A stretch of DNA of 64,000 nucleotides from Richelia sp. SL_2_1 (GCA_012033205.1 JAAUSO010000017.1:1-64000); one strand, 5' to 3'; numbered from the stretch's first letter, positions 48,825-59,351 are shown. Numbers and translations are program-made. Notes: generated by a model not told the origin, from the sequence alone.

Positions 48825-50468
48825 ATGATTTCAACTTGGTCAGATATAACCCAAGTAGTGGGTGCAGATTTATCAATCAAAATAGGGACAATTTTGGCAC
48901 AATCGCCTTCATTGTCACCAGATGGAGTAGGGGGATTTCAAACTTATACTCAAAATGCTTTTGCACAAGTAATAGACTTATTGCCTCGGTTGTTGGGTGC
49001 AGTTCTGATTTTGTTTGTTGGCTGGGTAGTTGCTTATATAGCTAAAGCCATAGTTCAAGGATTACTCAATCGCACCAATATCGATAACCGGATTGCGGCT
49101 GGATTAACGGGTAGTGACTCTATTCAAGTCGAGAAATTTATTTCTGGCTTGGTATTTTGGACTATTCTGCTAATTACCATAGTTGCAGTTCTAGATACAT
49201 TACAGCTAAGGGTAGCATCTCAACCGCTGAATTCTTTTCTCAATCAAATTGGGCAATTCTTGCCTAGATTGCTAGCTGCGGGAATTCTGTTGGGAGTAGC
49301 TTGGGTAGTAGCGACTCTCGTGAAAACTTTGACGGTAAATGCTCTGAATGCGTTAAACGTAGACGAACGATTGAACACACAGCAAGATACAACTGCTGGT
49401 AGTAGCAATCAACTTTCTATATCCCAGACAATTGGTACTGCTCTTTACTGGTTCATTTTCTTACTGTTCCTGATTCCAGTACTCAATGCTCTGGACTTAC
49501 AACTAGCACTTGCACCAATAGAAGGCTTAGTAACGGAAATTTTAGGGATTCTCCCAAATATTTTAGGTGCGATAATTATTGGTGTAGTTGGTTGGTTTGC
49601 AGCTAATATCATTCGTCGGATTGTAACTAATCTGCTTTCTACAACAGGAATTGACCATGTAGGAAGTCGATTTGGGCTTTCGCAAACTTCCCCTGGTGGA
49701 CAATCTTTATCTTCAATTTTAGGTACAATTGTCTACGTTTTGATTTTGATTCCTGTAGCAATCGCAGCACTAAATACCCTGCAAATTCAGGCTATTTCAG
49801 TACCTGCAATTGCCATGCTGCAACAGATTCTGAATGCGATACCTTTAATCTTCACCGCTGCGGCAATTTTGACTGTTGCCTATTTTCTTGGAAGATTTGT
49901 ATCAGAATTAGTTACGAGCATCCTCACCAGCATCGGTTTCAACAATATTTTTTCCGTCTTGGGTTTACCTACACCCGCAAGAAGAACAACAGTTACAGCA
50001 GAAGGAGAAATACCTTCACCAACATCCCGTACCCCATCAGAAGTTGTCGGCATTATTGTCTTTATTGGCATTATGCTATTTGCGGCTGTTGCAGCGATTA
50101 ATATCCTGAATATTCCAGCTTTAACAGCATTGGTGACAGGAATTGTAATTATCTTGGGACGAATTTTATCTGGATTAGTAGTATTTGCGGTTGGTTTATT
50201 CTTAGCAAATCTCGCATTCAGCATTATTACCAGTTCCGGTAATGCTCAAGCCAGAATTTTAGGGCAAGTAGCCAGAATTGCCATAATTGTCTTAGTTTCG
50301 GCGATGGCACTGCAACAAATCGGTGTTGCTCCCGATATCGTCAATTTAGCTTTCGGTTTGTTATTGGGTGCTTTAGCAGTCGCTATTGCTCTTTCTTTCG
50401 GACTTGGTTCTCGCGATATTGCTGCTCAGCAAGTACAACAATGGTTAAACTCTTTTAAGAGTAAATAG
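48825..50468 (+). CDS. Mechanosensitive-channel-like protein with TM_helix repeats
   Basis: 547 residues, about ten TM segments. Units start with a conserved pattern seen as IDLLPRLLGAVLILFVGWVV, GQFLPRLLAAGILLGVAWVV and LGILPNILGAIIIGVVGWF, and a further one near 335. Each is followed by a short amphipathic NxxxxDERL-like element. This is the conserved TM-helix repeat (PF05552) found in MscS-related proteins, but a typical MscS beta-domain is not evident. Likely a membrane channel or scaffold; its exact activity is unknown. A 62-bp hairpin repeat follows the stop. Confidence 0.8.
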   Translation: MISTWSDITQVVGADLSIKIGTILAQSPSLSPDGVGGFQTYTQNAFAQVIDLLPRLLGAVLILFVGWVVAYIAKAIVQGLLNRTNIDNRIAAGLTGSDSIQVEKFISGLVFWTILLITIVAVLDTLQLRVASQPLNSFLNQIGQFLPRLLAAGILLGVAWVVATLVKTLTVNALNALNVDERLNTQQDTTAGSSNQLSISQTIGTALYWFIFLLFLIPVLNALDLQLALAPIEGLVTEILGILPNILGAIIIGVVGWFAANIIRRIVTNLLSTTGIDHVGSRFGLSQTSPGGQSLSSILGTIVYVLILIPVAIAALNTLQIQAISVPAIAMLQQILNAIPLIFTAAAILTVAYFLGRFVSELVTSILTSIGFNNIFSVLGLPTPARRTTVTAEGEIPSPTSRTPSEVVGIIVFIGIMLFAAVAAINILNIPALTALVTGIVIILGRILSGLVVFAVGLFLANLAFSIITSSGNAQARILGQVARIAIIVLVSAMALQQIGVAPDIVNLAFGLLLGALAVAIALSFGLGSRDIAAQQVQQWLNSFKSK

Positions 50469-50483
50469 TATTTATCGGAAAAA

Positions 50484-50546
50484 GAAGTCGGGTTTTTTAT
50501 GATAAATATCCGTGACATCACAAAATAGTCATAAAAACCCGACTTC
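50484..50546. repeat. 62-bp GAAGTCGGG hairpin repeat
   Basis: GAAGTCGGGTTTTTTAT with ATAAAAACCCGACTTC lies in the 110-base gap between two convergent genes (48825 and 50578), the position expected of a bidirectional terminator. Confidence 0.85.
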
Positions 50547-50577
50547 TGCGATTATTGTGGCTGAAAATTTGAAACCT

Positions 50578-52044
50578 TCATCCTTGATACTTCATAGTTT
50601 TTTTCAATTTAATTTGTAATTCACCTTTGATTCGATTCAGAATAGAAGACTCATCAAGGTTTGCCAGAATTTTACCGATTACCGCTTTTGGTCCATCAGG
50701 GCCCCAAGTAGCTCCATTTGCTAAATATGCTTTAGTTACTTGTCCAATACCGTAAGAAGAAACACCAGCGACACCAGCTTGAGTAAGTGCAATTGATACA
50801 TAAGGACCGAGCGTTGCTCCGCCAGTTGCCGGTGCAGAAATGCCAAGTAAAGTTTTTAAGGAACCCAACCCTAAATTTGCTAGTAATTCGCTGGCACTAA
50901 TACCGCCCATACTCAAGGCAATTTTTTGTAGTAATTTTAACGCTCCAGATTCCGTCATCGGAATACCGTAAAGCCTTGATAATCCTAGAATTAGAAACAC
51001 ATCGATCGCCGCAGCACTGACAATATCTAATACAGTCACCGGGTTAAGAGCAACAGCCAAAGCTTTAGTAATTACTGACTTCCAAATCAACTGATTAGCA
51101 GCAGCTTCGCGCAATTTCAACTTACGCTCTAACAATTGCTCATTCACATCATCAGCATAAAGCATAGTATTAAGAGCGACTAAATCTTTACCATCGCGGT
51201 GAAGAATCTCTAATATTCGCAGTTTTAATTCTTCAACTTGAGGTTTGGCTTTACGTAGCTGTACATTCTTAGAACCATCAGCATTACGCACTAAAGTTCT
51301 CACCAAAGGAGAAGCCGCAGCGGTGACAATTTCCGCAGGTGAAAGCAACTCTTTGACACGCTCATCCCGGATTTTCTCATAAACTGCAATTCGATCAGCT
51401 TGAGGATATTGGTCTACCTTATTAAAAACTAATAACATCGGTTTACGGGCATCTCGTAACTGAGAAAGAGCTTCATGTTCGAGCTTAGTCATATCCCCAG
51501 AAACCACAAACAAAATTAAATCTGCCTGTTTAGCAATTTGTTCAGCCAATGCAGTGCGAGTTTCACCATCAACTTCATCCAAACCGGGAGTATCAATCAA
51601 CTCAACTTGAGATTGTCCGCTAGCGCTAGGGAGAGTCACCCGTAAAGCCCGTTGAGAATCACCAAATAGCTCTTCATTAATAGTCCAATTAACTCTTTGT
51701 GCATCGCGAGTTACACCATGTAGAGGACCAGTTTCAAACACCTCTTGTCCAACCATAGCATTGAGTAAAGAAGACTTACCCCGTCCCACCATTCCAAAAG
51801 CAGCAATTTGTACCGTCATGCTTTCCAACTTAGTCAGCATACTTTGCAAATCAGCAATTTCCATTTCCAGCCCTTGAACTTCCGATTCACTCAAGTCAAG
51901 ATTAGCAACCATAGCACTCAGCGCCGTTTTTGCTTGTTTATAGTGAAGTTCTGCCTGAATTTCCTCAAAACTGAAAATCGCCTGCTCAAATTCCTCAGTG
52001 CTGGAATAATTATTGCTTTGGGTTTCCGGTGAAGGTACAGCCAT
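50578..52044 (-). CDS. Dynamin-like/Era-like GTPase with C-terminal membrane domain (DUF697-like)
   Basis: 488 residues. An N-terminal coiled coil (about 25-75) precedes a G domain: G1 GMVGRGKSS, a switch Thr near HGVTRDA, G3 DTPGLDE, G4 NKVD and a G5-like TAAASP. The C-terminal half (about 320-460) is hydrophobic and Gly/Ala-rich (VTVLDIVSAAAIDVFLIL), similar to DUF697 GTPases that associate with membranes. Probable role in membrane or cell-envelope dynamics (family-level inference). Convergent with the preceding gene. Confidence 0.85.
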   Translation of the reverse strand: MAVPSPETQSNNYSSTEEFEQAIFSFEEIQAELHYKQAKTALSAMVANLDLSESEVQGLEMEIADLQSMLTKLESMTVQIAAFGMVGRGKSSLLNAMVGQEVFETGPLHGVTRDAQRVNWTINEELFGDSQRALRVTLPSASGQSQVELIDTPGLDEVDGETRTALAEQIAKQADLILFVVSGDMTKLEHEALSQLRDARKPMLLVFNKVDQYPQADRIAVYEKIRDERVKELLSPAEIVTAAASPLVRTLVRNADGSKNVQLRKAKPQVEELKLRILEILHRDGKDLVALNTMLYADDVNEQLLERKLKLREAAANQLIWKSVITKALAVALNPVTVLDIVSAAAIDVFLILGLSRLYGIPMTESGALKLLQKIALSMGGISASELLANLGLGSLKTLLGISAPATGGATLGPYVSIALTQAGVAGVSSYGIGQVTKAYLANGATWGPDGPKAVIGKILANLDESSILNRIKGELQIKLKKTMKYQG

Positions 52045-52045
52045 A

Positions 52046-52280
52046 TGAATTTTAGATTTTAGATTTTAGATTTTAGATTTTAAATTTTGTTACATCTTCT
52101 TCCATCGTAATGTTTTTTTAAGGGATGGGTAATGGGGGGATGGGAGAAATTAACTGTCAACCATCAACCAACAACTATCAACCATCAACCATCAACCATC
52201 AACCATCAACCATCAACCATCAACCTTTGACCTTTGACCTTTGACCTTTGACCTTTGACCTTTGACCTTTGACCTTTAAC
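52046..52280. repeat. Successive STRR arrays upstream of tpiA
   Basis: ATTTTAG units are followed by ACCATCA units, then TTTGACC units (about ten), ending TTTAACC. Three different heptamer types stand side by side in the divergent gap between the GTPase gene and tpiA. Confidence 0.9.
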
Positions 52281-52355
52281 CTTACAATTGGTTGCAAAAA
52301 AGTCATAAACTAAAAATTGCATTAATGTAGCTGTTAGATATTGACTTAATCACCT

Positions 52356-53090
52356 GTGCGAAAAATTGTTATTGCTGGCAACTGGAAAATGTTCAAAACC
52401 AAGGCAGAATCCGAAGAATTTTTACAAGGATTTCTACCTTTATTACAAGAGACTCCCGACGATAGAGAAGCGGTATTGTGCGTTCCTTTTACCGATTTAA
52501 ACGTTTTATCTCGGAATTTGCACGGTAGTCGCACCAGATTGGGAGCGCAAAATGTTCATTGGGAAGAAACGGGAGCTTACACGGGTGAAATTTCCCCTTT
52601 AATGCTCTGTGAAATTGGGGTACGTTATGTAATTATCGGTCATAGCGAACGACGGCAATATTTTGGTGAAACGGATCAAACCGTTAATCTACGCCTCAAA
52701 GCCGCTCAAAAATATGCAATGACACCTATTTTATGTGTCGGGGAAACTAAACAACAAAGGGATGCCGGAGAAACTGAATCAATAATTACCAATCAAATCA
52801 AGAAAGCCTTGGTAGAAGTTGACCAAAATAATCTCGTAATTGCTTACGAACCAATTTGGGCAATTGGTACCGGAGATACCTGTGAATCCACCGAAGCCAA
52901 TCGAGTCATCGGTTTAATTCGTAGTTTACTGAGCAATAAAAATGTATCTATTCAATATGGAGGTTCCGTAAAACCGAATAATGTTGATGATATTATGGCT
53001 CAACCTGAAATCGATGGTGCTTTAGTTGGCGGAGCAAGTTTGGAATTCCAAAGTTTTGCCCGAATTGTTAATTTTAAGAGTGAGGAGTGA
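52356..53090 (+). CDS. tpiA: Triosephosphate isomerase
   Basis: 244 residues. Interconverts DHAP and glyceraldehyde-3-phosphate in the Calvin cycle and glycolysis. Complete TIM barrel: AGNWKMFKT with catalytic Lys, IGHSERR with catalytic His, [13 protein letters not shown] with catalytic Glu, and the phosphate-binding [11 protein letters not shown] and [10 protein letters not shown]. The start is GTG 52356; an ATG start would lose the conserved [10 protein letters not shown]. The last residues (SEE) and stop run into a GAGTGAGGAG repeat. Confidence 0.97.
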   Translation: MRKIVIAGNWKMFKTKAESEEFLQGFLPLLQETPDDREAVLCVPFTDLNVLSRNLHGSRTRLGAQNVHWEETGAYTGEISPLMLCEIGVRYVIIGHSERRQYFGETDQTVNLRLKAAQKYAMTPILCVGETKQQRDAGETESIITNQIKKALVEVDQNNLVIAYEPIWAIGTGDTCESTEANRVIGLIRSLLSNKNVSIQYGGSVKPNNVDDIMAQPEIDGALVGGASLEFQSFARIVNFKSEE

Positions 53091-53150
53091 GGAGTGAGGA
53101 GTTAGGAGTTAGGAGTTAGGAGTGAGGAGTTAGGAGTTATTAATAATAAA
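53078..53150. repeat. STRR (GTGAGGA / TTAGGAG heptamers)
   Basis: It overlaps the tpiA stop and continues to about 53142. A CCCCATCTCCCCATCT tandem follows at 53157-53190. It lies between tpiA and folP. Confidence 0.85.
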
Positions 53151-53224
53151 TATTTCTCCCCATCTCCCCATCTCCCCATCCCCCCATCCCCCGAAACGAT
53201 ACTCTATTTTCAAAACAAATTCCC

Positions 53225-54055
53225 ATGCTTAACTTCAACTGGGGCGATCGCACTTTTTTAATGGGTGTTTTAAATGTAACGCCTGATAGTTTTAGCGATG
53301 GTGGTGAATTTAATCGACCAGATGCCGCTTTAAATCAAGCCCAAGCTTTAGCTGCGGCTGGTGCGGATATCATCGATGTGGGGGGACAATCAACTCGACC
53401 GGGTGCCGAACAAATATCTATAGAATTAGAACTTGAGCGAGTTCTATCAGTATTGCAGGTCATACGTCCCAAAATTGACATTCCAATTTCCGTAGATACT
53501 ACTTCTTCAATTGTTGCCAAAGCTGCTGTTGATGCGGGTGCCAATATGGTTAACGATATTTCTGGCGGCACTTTTGACTCATCGATGTTTTCTACGGTTG
53601 CTCAGTTAAATGTGCCTATTGTGTTAATGCATATCCGAGGAAAACCGCAAACAATGCAGCAAATGACCGATTATCAAGATGTAATTGAAGAAATATGTGA
53701 TTTCTTATGCCAACAAATAACCGCAGCAACGACTGCGGGAATAAAAAGAAAAAAAATTATTATCGACCCCGGTATTGGTTTCGCTAAAAATTTAGAACAA
53801 AATTTAGAAATTTTTCGCCGCTTAAGAGAATTAACAAAACTTAACTGTCCGATTTTAATTGGACCATCTCGTAAAAGCTTTATTGGCAAAATTCTCAACC
53901 AACCAGACCCCAAAGCCAGAGTTTGGGGAACGGCTGCGGCTTGTTGTGCGGCTATTTTTAATGGTGCCGATATATTAAGAATTCACGATGTTGAACAAAT
54001 ACGGGATGTTTCAATGGTTGCCGATGCAATTTGGCGACCAAATAAAAACAAGTAA
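53225..54055 (+). CDS. folP: Dihydropteroate synthase
   Basis: 276 residues. Condenses pABA with hydroxymethyl-dihydropterin diphosphate in folate synthesis. Family motifs: MGVLNVTPDSFSDGGEF, DIIDVGGQSTRPGAE, MVNDISGG, VLMHIRGKPQTMQ, IIDPGIGFAK and GPSRKSFIG. Full length. It lies 134 bases after tpiA in the same direction, a pairing seen in other cyanobacteria. Confidence 0.96.
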   Translation: MLNFNWGDRTFLMGVLNVTPDSFSDGGEFNRPDAALNQAQALAAAGADIIDVGGQSTRPGAEQISIELELERVLSVLQVIRPKIDIPISVDTTSSIVAKAAVDAGANMVNDISGGTFDSSMFSTVAQLNVPIVLMHIRGKPQTMQQMTDYQDVIEEICDFLCQQITAATTAGIKRKKIIIDPGIGFAKNLEQNLEIFRRLRELTKLNCPILIGPSRKSFIGKILNQPDPKARVWGTAAACCAAIFNGADILRIHDVEQIRDVSMVADAIWRPNKNK

Positions 54056-54149
54056 GTATCGGCTATAAATTAACGTGAGTTCGATGTTCATTAGTTCGAT
54101 TCGGCGATTATGATCAGGAAATTGTAAAACCTCGATTATTCGTGGGTTA

Positions 54150-54211
54150 GAAGTCGGGTTTCTATGATGATTGTCTGTTACAACCCAGATTTATCTTAAA
54201 AACCCGACTTC
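54150..54211. repeat. 62-bp GAAGTCGGG hairpin repeat
   Basis: GAAGTCGGGTTTCTA with TTAAAAACCCGACTTC lies between convergent folP and SPFH genes. One mismatch near the left inner end. Confidence 0.85.
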
Positions 54212-54268
54212 TGTGCTATTCGTCGAATTCACGTTAATTTAATTTCTTGACAAAATACAACTTTTAGC

Positions 54269-55129
54269 TTATGATTCAGCACCATTGCCATCATCAGTTC
54301 TCAGTTTTCTGGAAGTATGTTCGGCTACCGTTTCAGCAGTTATTTGCTCAACAATATCATTTTTACCCGAACCAGGGTCTACAAATACAACTTTGGAATT
54401 AGGACTTTCACCTAATCGGTAACTAGCGTTGATGTAATCTTGAGCAACTAAATATCGGAGAATTTCCTTGTTTTCAGGAACACTACGCAAAGCTTCAGAA
54501 AGAATCTGCATACTCGTACTAGTACCTTCAGCTTTCTTGATTGCAGCTTGACGTTCACCTTCTGCTTCCAAAATTGCAGCACGGCTTTTGATTTCAGCAG
54601 CACGTTGATCTTCCATTGATTTTCGCACACTTTCGGGAGGTGTAATTGATTGAATATCTAGGCGAATAATCTCAACTCCCCAATCTATAGTTTTCTCATT
54701 CAATCGATCCAACAATTCTCTATCCATATCGACTCTAGAGACATTAGTTTCTTCTAGAGTATTTTGAGCAATGATTTCCCGTAGAGAAGTTGTAGTAATT
54801 TGATTTAAACCTTGTGCTAAATCATCAATTTGGTAGAAGCTTTTCTCCATATCTTTGATGCGCCAATACACAATAGCATCAATTTCTAGGTAGATATTAT
54901 CTTTAGTAATTACATTTTGGGGTTTTATATCCAATATCTGTTCCCGCGTAGTATCTTCCATGACAATTTGGTCAATCATGGGAACGATAAAGTTTATTCC
55001 AGGTCGTAATTTACGATGATACTGACCTAAGCGCTCTACTAAAGCTTCGTTACCTTGATTAATAATCTTTGTCGATCCTAATGAATAACCTATAAGCGCT
55101 AAAGCTATAGCAATAATTGATGATTCCAT
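54269..55129 (-). CDS. SPFH/stomatin-like membrane protein
   Basis: 286 residues. An N-terminal hydrophobic anchor (SSIIAIALALIGYSLGST) precedes the SPFH domain (LVERLGQYHRKLRPGINFIVPMID, DIKPQNVITKDN, AIVYWRIKD, LREIIAQNTLEE). A helical region (RAAEIKSRAAILEAEGERQAAIKKAEG) follows, typical of slipins and paraslipins. It forms large membrane-bound oligomers that organise microdomains and regulate proteases. The usual adjacent NfeD protease gene is absent here. Confidence 0.92.
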   Translation of the reverse strand: MESSIIAIALALIGYSLGSTKIINQGNEALVERLGQYHRKLRPGINFIVPMIDQIVMEDTTREQILDIKPQNVITKDNIYLEIDAIVYWRIKDMEKSFYQIDDLAQGLNQITTTSLREIIAQNTLEETNVSRVDMDRELLDRLNEKTIDWGVEIIRLDIQSITPPESVRKSMEDQRAAEIKSRAAILEAEGERQAAIKKAEGTSTSMQILSEALRSVPENKEILRYLVAQDYINASYRLGESPNSKVVFVDPGSGKNDIVEQITAETVAEHTSRKLRTDDGNGAES

Positions 55130-55391
55130 TTATGCTCCTTATACAGCAATAGGGAAATTTACTTTAAATAATACTGTTCCTAGCTCGTATCACCTTTAGT
55201 CTAATAAAAAAGCAATGTGTAATTTTATTATCACGCTTAAGTGACTCCAGACAAGATATTGTCTTTACCAGCCCATTAATAACACGCGCTTATTATTGCA
55301 TCATTTTTGTCATATTGGGGAGATGGGGTAAATAGTTGACAGTTGACAGTTACCAATTACCGATTACCCATTACCAATTACCCATTACCTA

Positions 55392-57056
55392 TTACCTATT
55401 TGACAAATTCAATTTCAACCAAGGCTTTATGCTTGCAGGCAATTCAGGATTCAAGCGTAATTTAATTTGCGATGTAGAAAAAGATTGAGCGTAGATAGGG
55501 GTTAGAAATGGTTGATAATTTTTTGCTTCGGGTGTAAGTTGTTTGACGAATGCTACACTTACGCCTTTAAGTAATTCTCGCAAAGGTTTAGCTTCTATTC
55601 CGCGCCGCTCTTTAATAATATTTGTAGCTGAATTTACATAAAGGTTCTCGTCACTTATGCTCAGATGAGTGCCGCCAATTGCTGTTAAGAGATACTTCTC
55701 TCCCCCCAATTGATTAAAAGGTTGTATCTGATGTGTCAGGGCTGGTGTCAGTGCGTCTTCGGTTCCGGTTAAGATTAAAACTGGTTTGTTAATTTTAGTT
55801 AAACCTTTGTCACCAAATAGTTTACCAACCATCGGATTAAGCGCGATCGCACTTTTAACTCGTTGGTCTCCCAATTGTAATTTGTTTTCTGATAAGGAGG
55901 CTGCGGCACATTCTAACCAGTCAGCGGGTGCGTTTGCAATAGTCAAGGAGTTGCTACAGAATTGTTTTAATTGTTGGATGTTGATTTCTCCTCCGACTAC
56001 TGCTAAAGCTGTATAACCTCCTAAAGAATGTCCGATAACGCTTACTTGTTGAGTATTTAATTGTCCTTGAAGTTTTCCGGGTTGATTATTCAGTTTTGTT
56101 AATTCATCTAGTAAAAAGCTAATATCTTTTGGTCGCTCAATAAATTCACTAGGATTAAGCAATTTTTTGAAGTCGGCTGTATTTTTAGCTTGATTAATAG
56201 CTGTAGCGTTGCTACCTGGATGTTCAATAGCCGCGACGCTAACTCCATAAGAAGCCAAATGATTGGCTAAGTAAGCTAAATATTGGCGATTTGCACCAAA
56301 ACCGTGGGATATCACAACTAATGGTTGTTGCGATTGTTTGACTCCACTGGAATAAATATCTGCGGAAATAGTACGGTTTCGCGTTGTATCTCGTAAGGTA
56401 ATTGTTTGCTGTTCGACTGGTTGTTTGCCAATAGTTGCTGGATTAAAAGTTTGAAGATTTTGTTTATAGCCTGTTGGATTTTTGACAAACAAGTCTCGCG
56501 CCAGTAAAGCACCAAGAGCTTGACTTTGTAAACGATTAGGGTTGAATTCTACTGCTAAACTCATGGCTTTTGTGGCATCTACGGTAACATTTGTTTGGGG
56601 ATATGCCCGTAAAAACCCAAGTATACTCAAGCCATTAACTTGTCTTAAAGCTAAACTAACCGCACCTTCGACACTTTCAATACTCGAACCTGGTAAAGCC
56701 GCTTTCAATGAACCGATTAATTGTCTACCAACGGAGGTTTTCTGCAACTCTTGGCTAAAGTTATCGGCTGTTTTGGGAGCTATTTCTAAACGCCGTTGCA
56801 ATAATCCTTGCATTCCACTAGGAAGAAAAGGTGATAAAACTTGTAGGGAAGCCGGTAATTTTCCTGTTTTGGCAAATTCTTCCAAATCGGCGATCGCCAC
56901 AGATTGTTCAAAGGGACCTAAGCGAATGGTAACAGTTTGGGCAGCAAAGGCTGAAGGTATACCCAGGGAAGTGCAACAAGCAAAGGTTAAGCCGCACAAC
57001 AAACCTTTTACCTGGCATACTCGTTGTGGAAATCGTCGGGAGTGCTTGAATAACAT
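55392..57056 (-). CDS. Secreted alpha/beta hydrolase with DUF1400 N-terminal domain
   Basis: About 554 residues. I choose ATG 57056 (MLFKHSRRFPQRV) because a signal peptide follows (GLLCGLTFACCTSLGIPSAFAA). The longer frame to 57128 runs through the infC terminator. The DUF1400 domain (IRLGPFEQSVAIADLEEFAKTG onward) is followed by the hydrolase: VVISHGFGANRQYL, nucleophile VIGHSLGGY, LNPMVGKLFGD, ILTGTEDALTP (acid) and a GGTHLSI His. Periplasmic lipase/esterase-like; substrate unknown. The 3' end abuts STRR at 55335-55399. Confidence 0.87.
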   Translation of the reverse strand: MLFKHSRRFPQRVCQVKGLLCGLTFACCTSLGIPSAFAAQTVTIRLGPFEQSVAIADLEEFAKTGKLPASLQVLSPFLPSGMQGLLQRRLEIAPKTADNFSQELQKTSVGRQLIGSLKAALPGSSIESVEGAVSLALRQVNGLSILGFLRAYPQTNVTVDATKAMSLAVEFNPNRLQSQALGALLARDLFVKNPTGYKQNLQTFNPATIGKQPVEQQTITLRDTTRNRTISADIYSSGVKQSQQPLVVISHGFGANRQYLAYLANHLASYGVSVAAIEHPGSNATAINQAKNTADFKKLLNPSEFIERPKDISFLLDELTKLNNQPGKLQGQLNTQQVSVIGHSLGGYTALAVVGGEINIQQLKQFCSNSLTIANAPADWLECAAASLSENKLQLGDQRVKSAIALNPMVGKLFGDKGLTKINKPVLILTGTEDALTPALTHQIQPFNQLGGEKYLLTAIGGTHLSISDENLYVNSATNIIKERRGIEAKPLRELLKGVSVAFVKQLTPEAKNYQPFLTPIYAQSFSTSQIKLRLNPELPASIKPWLKLNLSNR

Positions 57057-57136
57057 ATTGCTCACTAGTTTATATTTAACGATTGTTGGAAAAAATTTCT
57101 GTTCCCTACCGCTGTAACTACTGAACAATAAATGCC

Positions 57137-57182
57137 AAAAAGAAGCAATCCCAACAGTTATAACCTATCGGCATTGCTTCCT
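57137..57182 (-). terminator. Rho-independent terminator of infC
   Basis: On the minus strand, GAAGCAAT pairs with ATTGCTTC (plus 57142-57149 and 57173-57180), followed by TTTTT. It lies just after the infC stop and upstream of the hydrolase start. Confidence 0.8.
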
Positions 57183-57203
57183 TGCTGTTTAGTTTTTTTA
57201 CAA

Positions 57204-57737
57204 TTACTTCTTAGGAGAAAGCAACATCATCATGTTTCTTCCCTCTTTCTTGGGATATTGTTGCACCTCAGCTTCAGCTTCCAAATCTGTAGCCATCCGT
57301 TTAAGCAAAATTTCTGCCAAATCGGTATGTTGAATTTCTCTACCCCGGAACATCACCGTGGCTTTTACTTTATCACCATCTTTGAGAAAGCGCTTCGCTT
57401 GGTTAACACGCACGTTGTAATCGTGTTCTTCTATTTTGTAGCGCATTTTCACTTCTTTTACATCAGCCGTGTGTTGCTTTTTACGAGCTTCTCGCGCCTT
57501 TTTCTCTTGCTCAAACTTGAATTTACCGTAGTCCATAATCCGGCAAACCGGAGGATCGGCTTTATCGCTCACCAGCACTAAATCGAGTTCTTTCTCATCG
57601 GCTCTAGTCAGGGCATCTTGGGGAGTCATGATTCCCAACTGAGCGCCATCTGTATCAATAACCCGAATTTTTGGGAAGCGAATTCTTTCGTTGATTTGAG
57701 GTAAGTCGCGACTTCTTCTTTTCTCTATCACAGGCAT
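57204..57737 (-). CDS. infC: Translation initiation factor IF-3
   Basis: 177 residues, full length. Binds the 30S subunit and checks start codon selection. The N-domain is [19 protein letters not shown] and [21 protein letters not shown] basic linker ([14 protein letters not shown]) follows, then the C-domain ([41 protein letters not shown]). An AUG is usable here, but the codon at 57737 should be checked, since infC starts are often unusual. No ribosomal protein genes follow; a terminator ends the unit. Confidence 0.95.
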   Translation of the reverse strand: MPVIEKRRSRDLPQINERIRFPKIRVIDTDGAQLGIMTPQDALTRADEKELDLVLVSDKADPPVCRIMDYGKFKFEQEKKAREARKKQHTADVKEVKMRYKIEEHDYNVRVNQAKRFLKDGDKVKATVMFRGREIQHTDLAEILLKRMATDLEAEAEVQQYPKKEGRNMMMLLSPKK

Positions 57738-58364
57738 ATATGAATGATTTTGGGGAAGTTATGGTTAATAGTTTGGTTTTGGGTATGGAATTTGTATCTC
57801 ACACGCAAAAAAACCTATGGGAATTTTTGCAAACAATGAGCATTTATCTAGGGTAGCTAATCCATAAAGGTAAAAATCGTTTTACTTATTTTTATTCTAC
57901 CCACTTTCTAGAGGGTTTAGCTCTATCGTTCTACAGATAAAGTTACGCGATCGCAACAAAGATGATTTATTTTAATTTTTTTGTGTCAAAACATTAAAGC
58001 TATACACATTTTGGGTATCTCTACAATGATAACACCATGAAATATAAAATACACATATCTTAAAGGAAGGTTTAATTAACTACTTAAATAGAAAAAATTT
58101 AAATTATTAATTTTTGAATATCAAAATGAATCATGTTTGTAGAATGGAAGATATAAACTGATCTTGCACATACAGGCTTAAAGCTATCAAAATTAGATTA
58201 AGTTGAAAACCTGATCTACCCCAGTTGCTTATATCTTCTAGTTGCAAGACTCAACTTAGCAATTAGAATTTGCAGGCTTACCTTGAATAAATTAATCAAA
58301 TTTAACATAAAATAATCTTATGGCATCATCAGAAAAAAGTATTTTTTAGAGGTTTAGTTGATAA
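57738..58364. other. Long gene-free divergent spacer
   Basis: AT-rich spacer between infC and the rightward hydrolase. I see no repeat family member. A long 5' leader for infC is possible (its autoregulation is known in bacteria), but nothing diagnostic was identified. Confidence 0.5.
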
Positions 58365-59294
58365 ATGGATTGGCAGCAAAAAATTGGAAATCAGCGCGAT
58401 TGGGTTTGGCGGGGTTGGCAAACTCGGTATACATATATACGCCCTGAACATCCAGTAGAAAATAATTCTGTAAAATCTTTACCTTTAATGTTGCTGCATG
58501 GATTTGGTGCAAGCATCGGTCATTGGCGGCATAATTTGGAAATATTAGGCGGGAGCCATACAGTTTATGCTCTAGATATGTTGGGTTTTGGAGCTTCAGA
58601 GAAAGCACCGGCTAATTACAGTGTGGATTTATGGGTAGAGCAAATATACGAATTTTGGAAAACATTTATTCGTAAACCAGTAATATTAGTGGGTAATTCT
58701 ATAGGTTCGCTGATTTCCTTAGCCACTGCGGCAAAATATCCCGAAATAGTGGAAGGTTTAGTAATGATGAGTTTACCAGACCCGACCTTAGAAAAAGAAG
58801 CCATCCCTGCATTTTTATATCCCTTAGTCGCAACAATCAAAAGTTTTGTTGCAAATCCCTTATTAATCAAACCAGTATTTTACTTGTTACGTAGACCGAG
58901 TGTATTACGTCGCGGTGCAATTTTCGCTTACGCTAATCCCGAAGCCGTCACCGACGAACTGATAGATATATTAGCAAAACCTGCCCAAGATCGAGGTTCC
59001 GCTCGTGCTTTTACGGCTCTTTTCAAAGCCACAACGAACCCAGATTACAGCCCAAACGTCAAAAAATTGTTATCAAACTTAAAAATTCCCATGCTTTTAA
59101 TTTGGGGAGAAAAAGACAAAATTATTCCCTACGCACTTGCTTCCGGATTTGTTCGTCACAACGAAAACTTAGAGCTAATTACCTTAGAAAATGTTGGTCA
59201 TTGTCCCCATGACGAATGTCCCGAACAAGTAAACCAAGCGATTTTAGATTGGATTGAAAGAGTTAGAAGTGAGGAGTTAGGAGTTAGGAGTTAA
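58365..59294 (+). CDS. Alpha/beta-fold hydrolase
   Basis: 309 residues, cytosolic. LMLLHGFGASIGHWRHN (oxyanion), nucleophile LVGNSIGSLIS, a cap region with LLRRPSVLRRGAIFAYANPE, LLIWGEKDKIIP (acid) and NVGHCPHDECPE (His). Similar to cyanobacterial proteins near photopigment or quinone metabolism, but the substrate is not assignable. The last residues SEELGVRS and the stop are STRR-derived. Confidence 0.88.
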   Translation: MDWQQKIGNQRDWVWRGWQTRYTYIRPEHPVENNSVKSLPLMLLHGFGASIGHWRHNLEILGGSHTVYALDMLGFGASEKAPANYSVDLWVEQIYEFWKTFIRKPVILVGNSIGSLISLATAAKYPEIVEGLVMMSLPDPTLEKEAIPAFLYPLVATIKSFVANPLLIKPVFYLLRRPSVLRRGAIFAYANPEAVTDELIDILAKPAQDRGSARAFTALFKATTNPDYSPNVKKLLSNLKIPMLLIWGEKDKIIPYALASGFVRHNENLELITLENVGHCPHDECPEQVNQAILDWIERVRSEELGVRS

Positions 59295-59351
59295 GAGTTA
59301 ATAAGAATTATTTTCCCCCCATCACCCCATCCCCTTGTCTCCTTGTCCATA

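Noticed and set aside
56542-57117. Plus-strand frame of 191 codons opposite the DUF1400 hydrolase
   Set aside because: The shadow of a well-supported gene; composition is atypical and Cys/Lys-rich.
57132-57581. Plus-strand frame of 149 codons opposite infC
   Set aside because: The minus strand encodes clear IF-3 and the region includes its terminator; the frame is a shadow.
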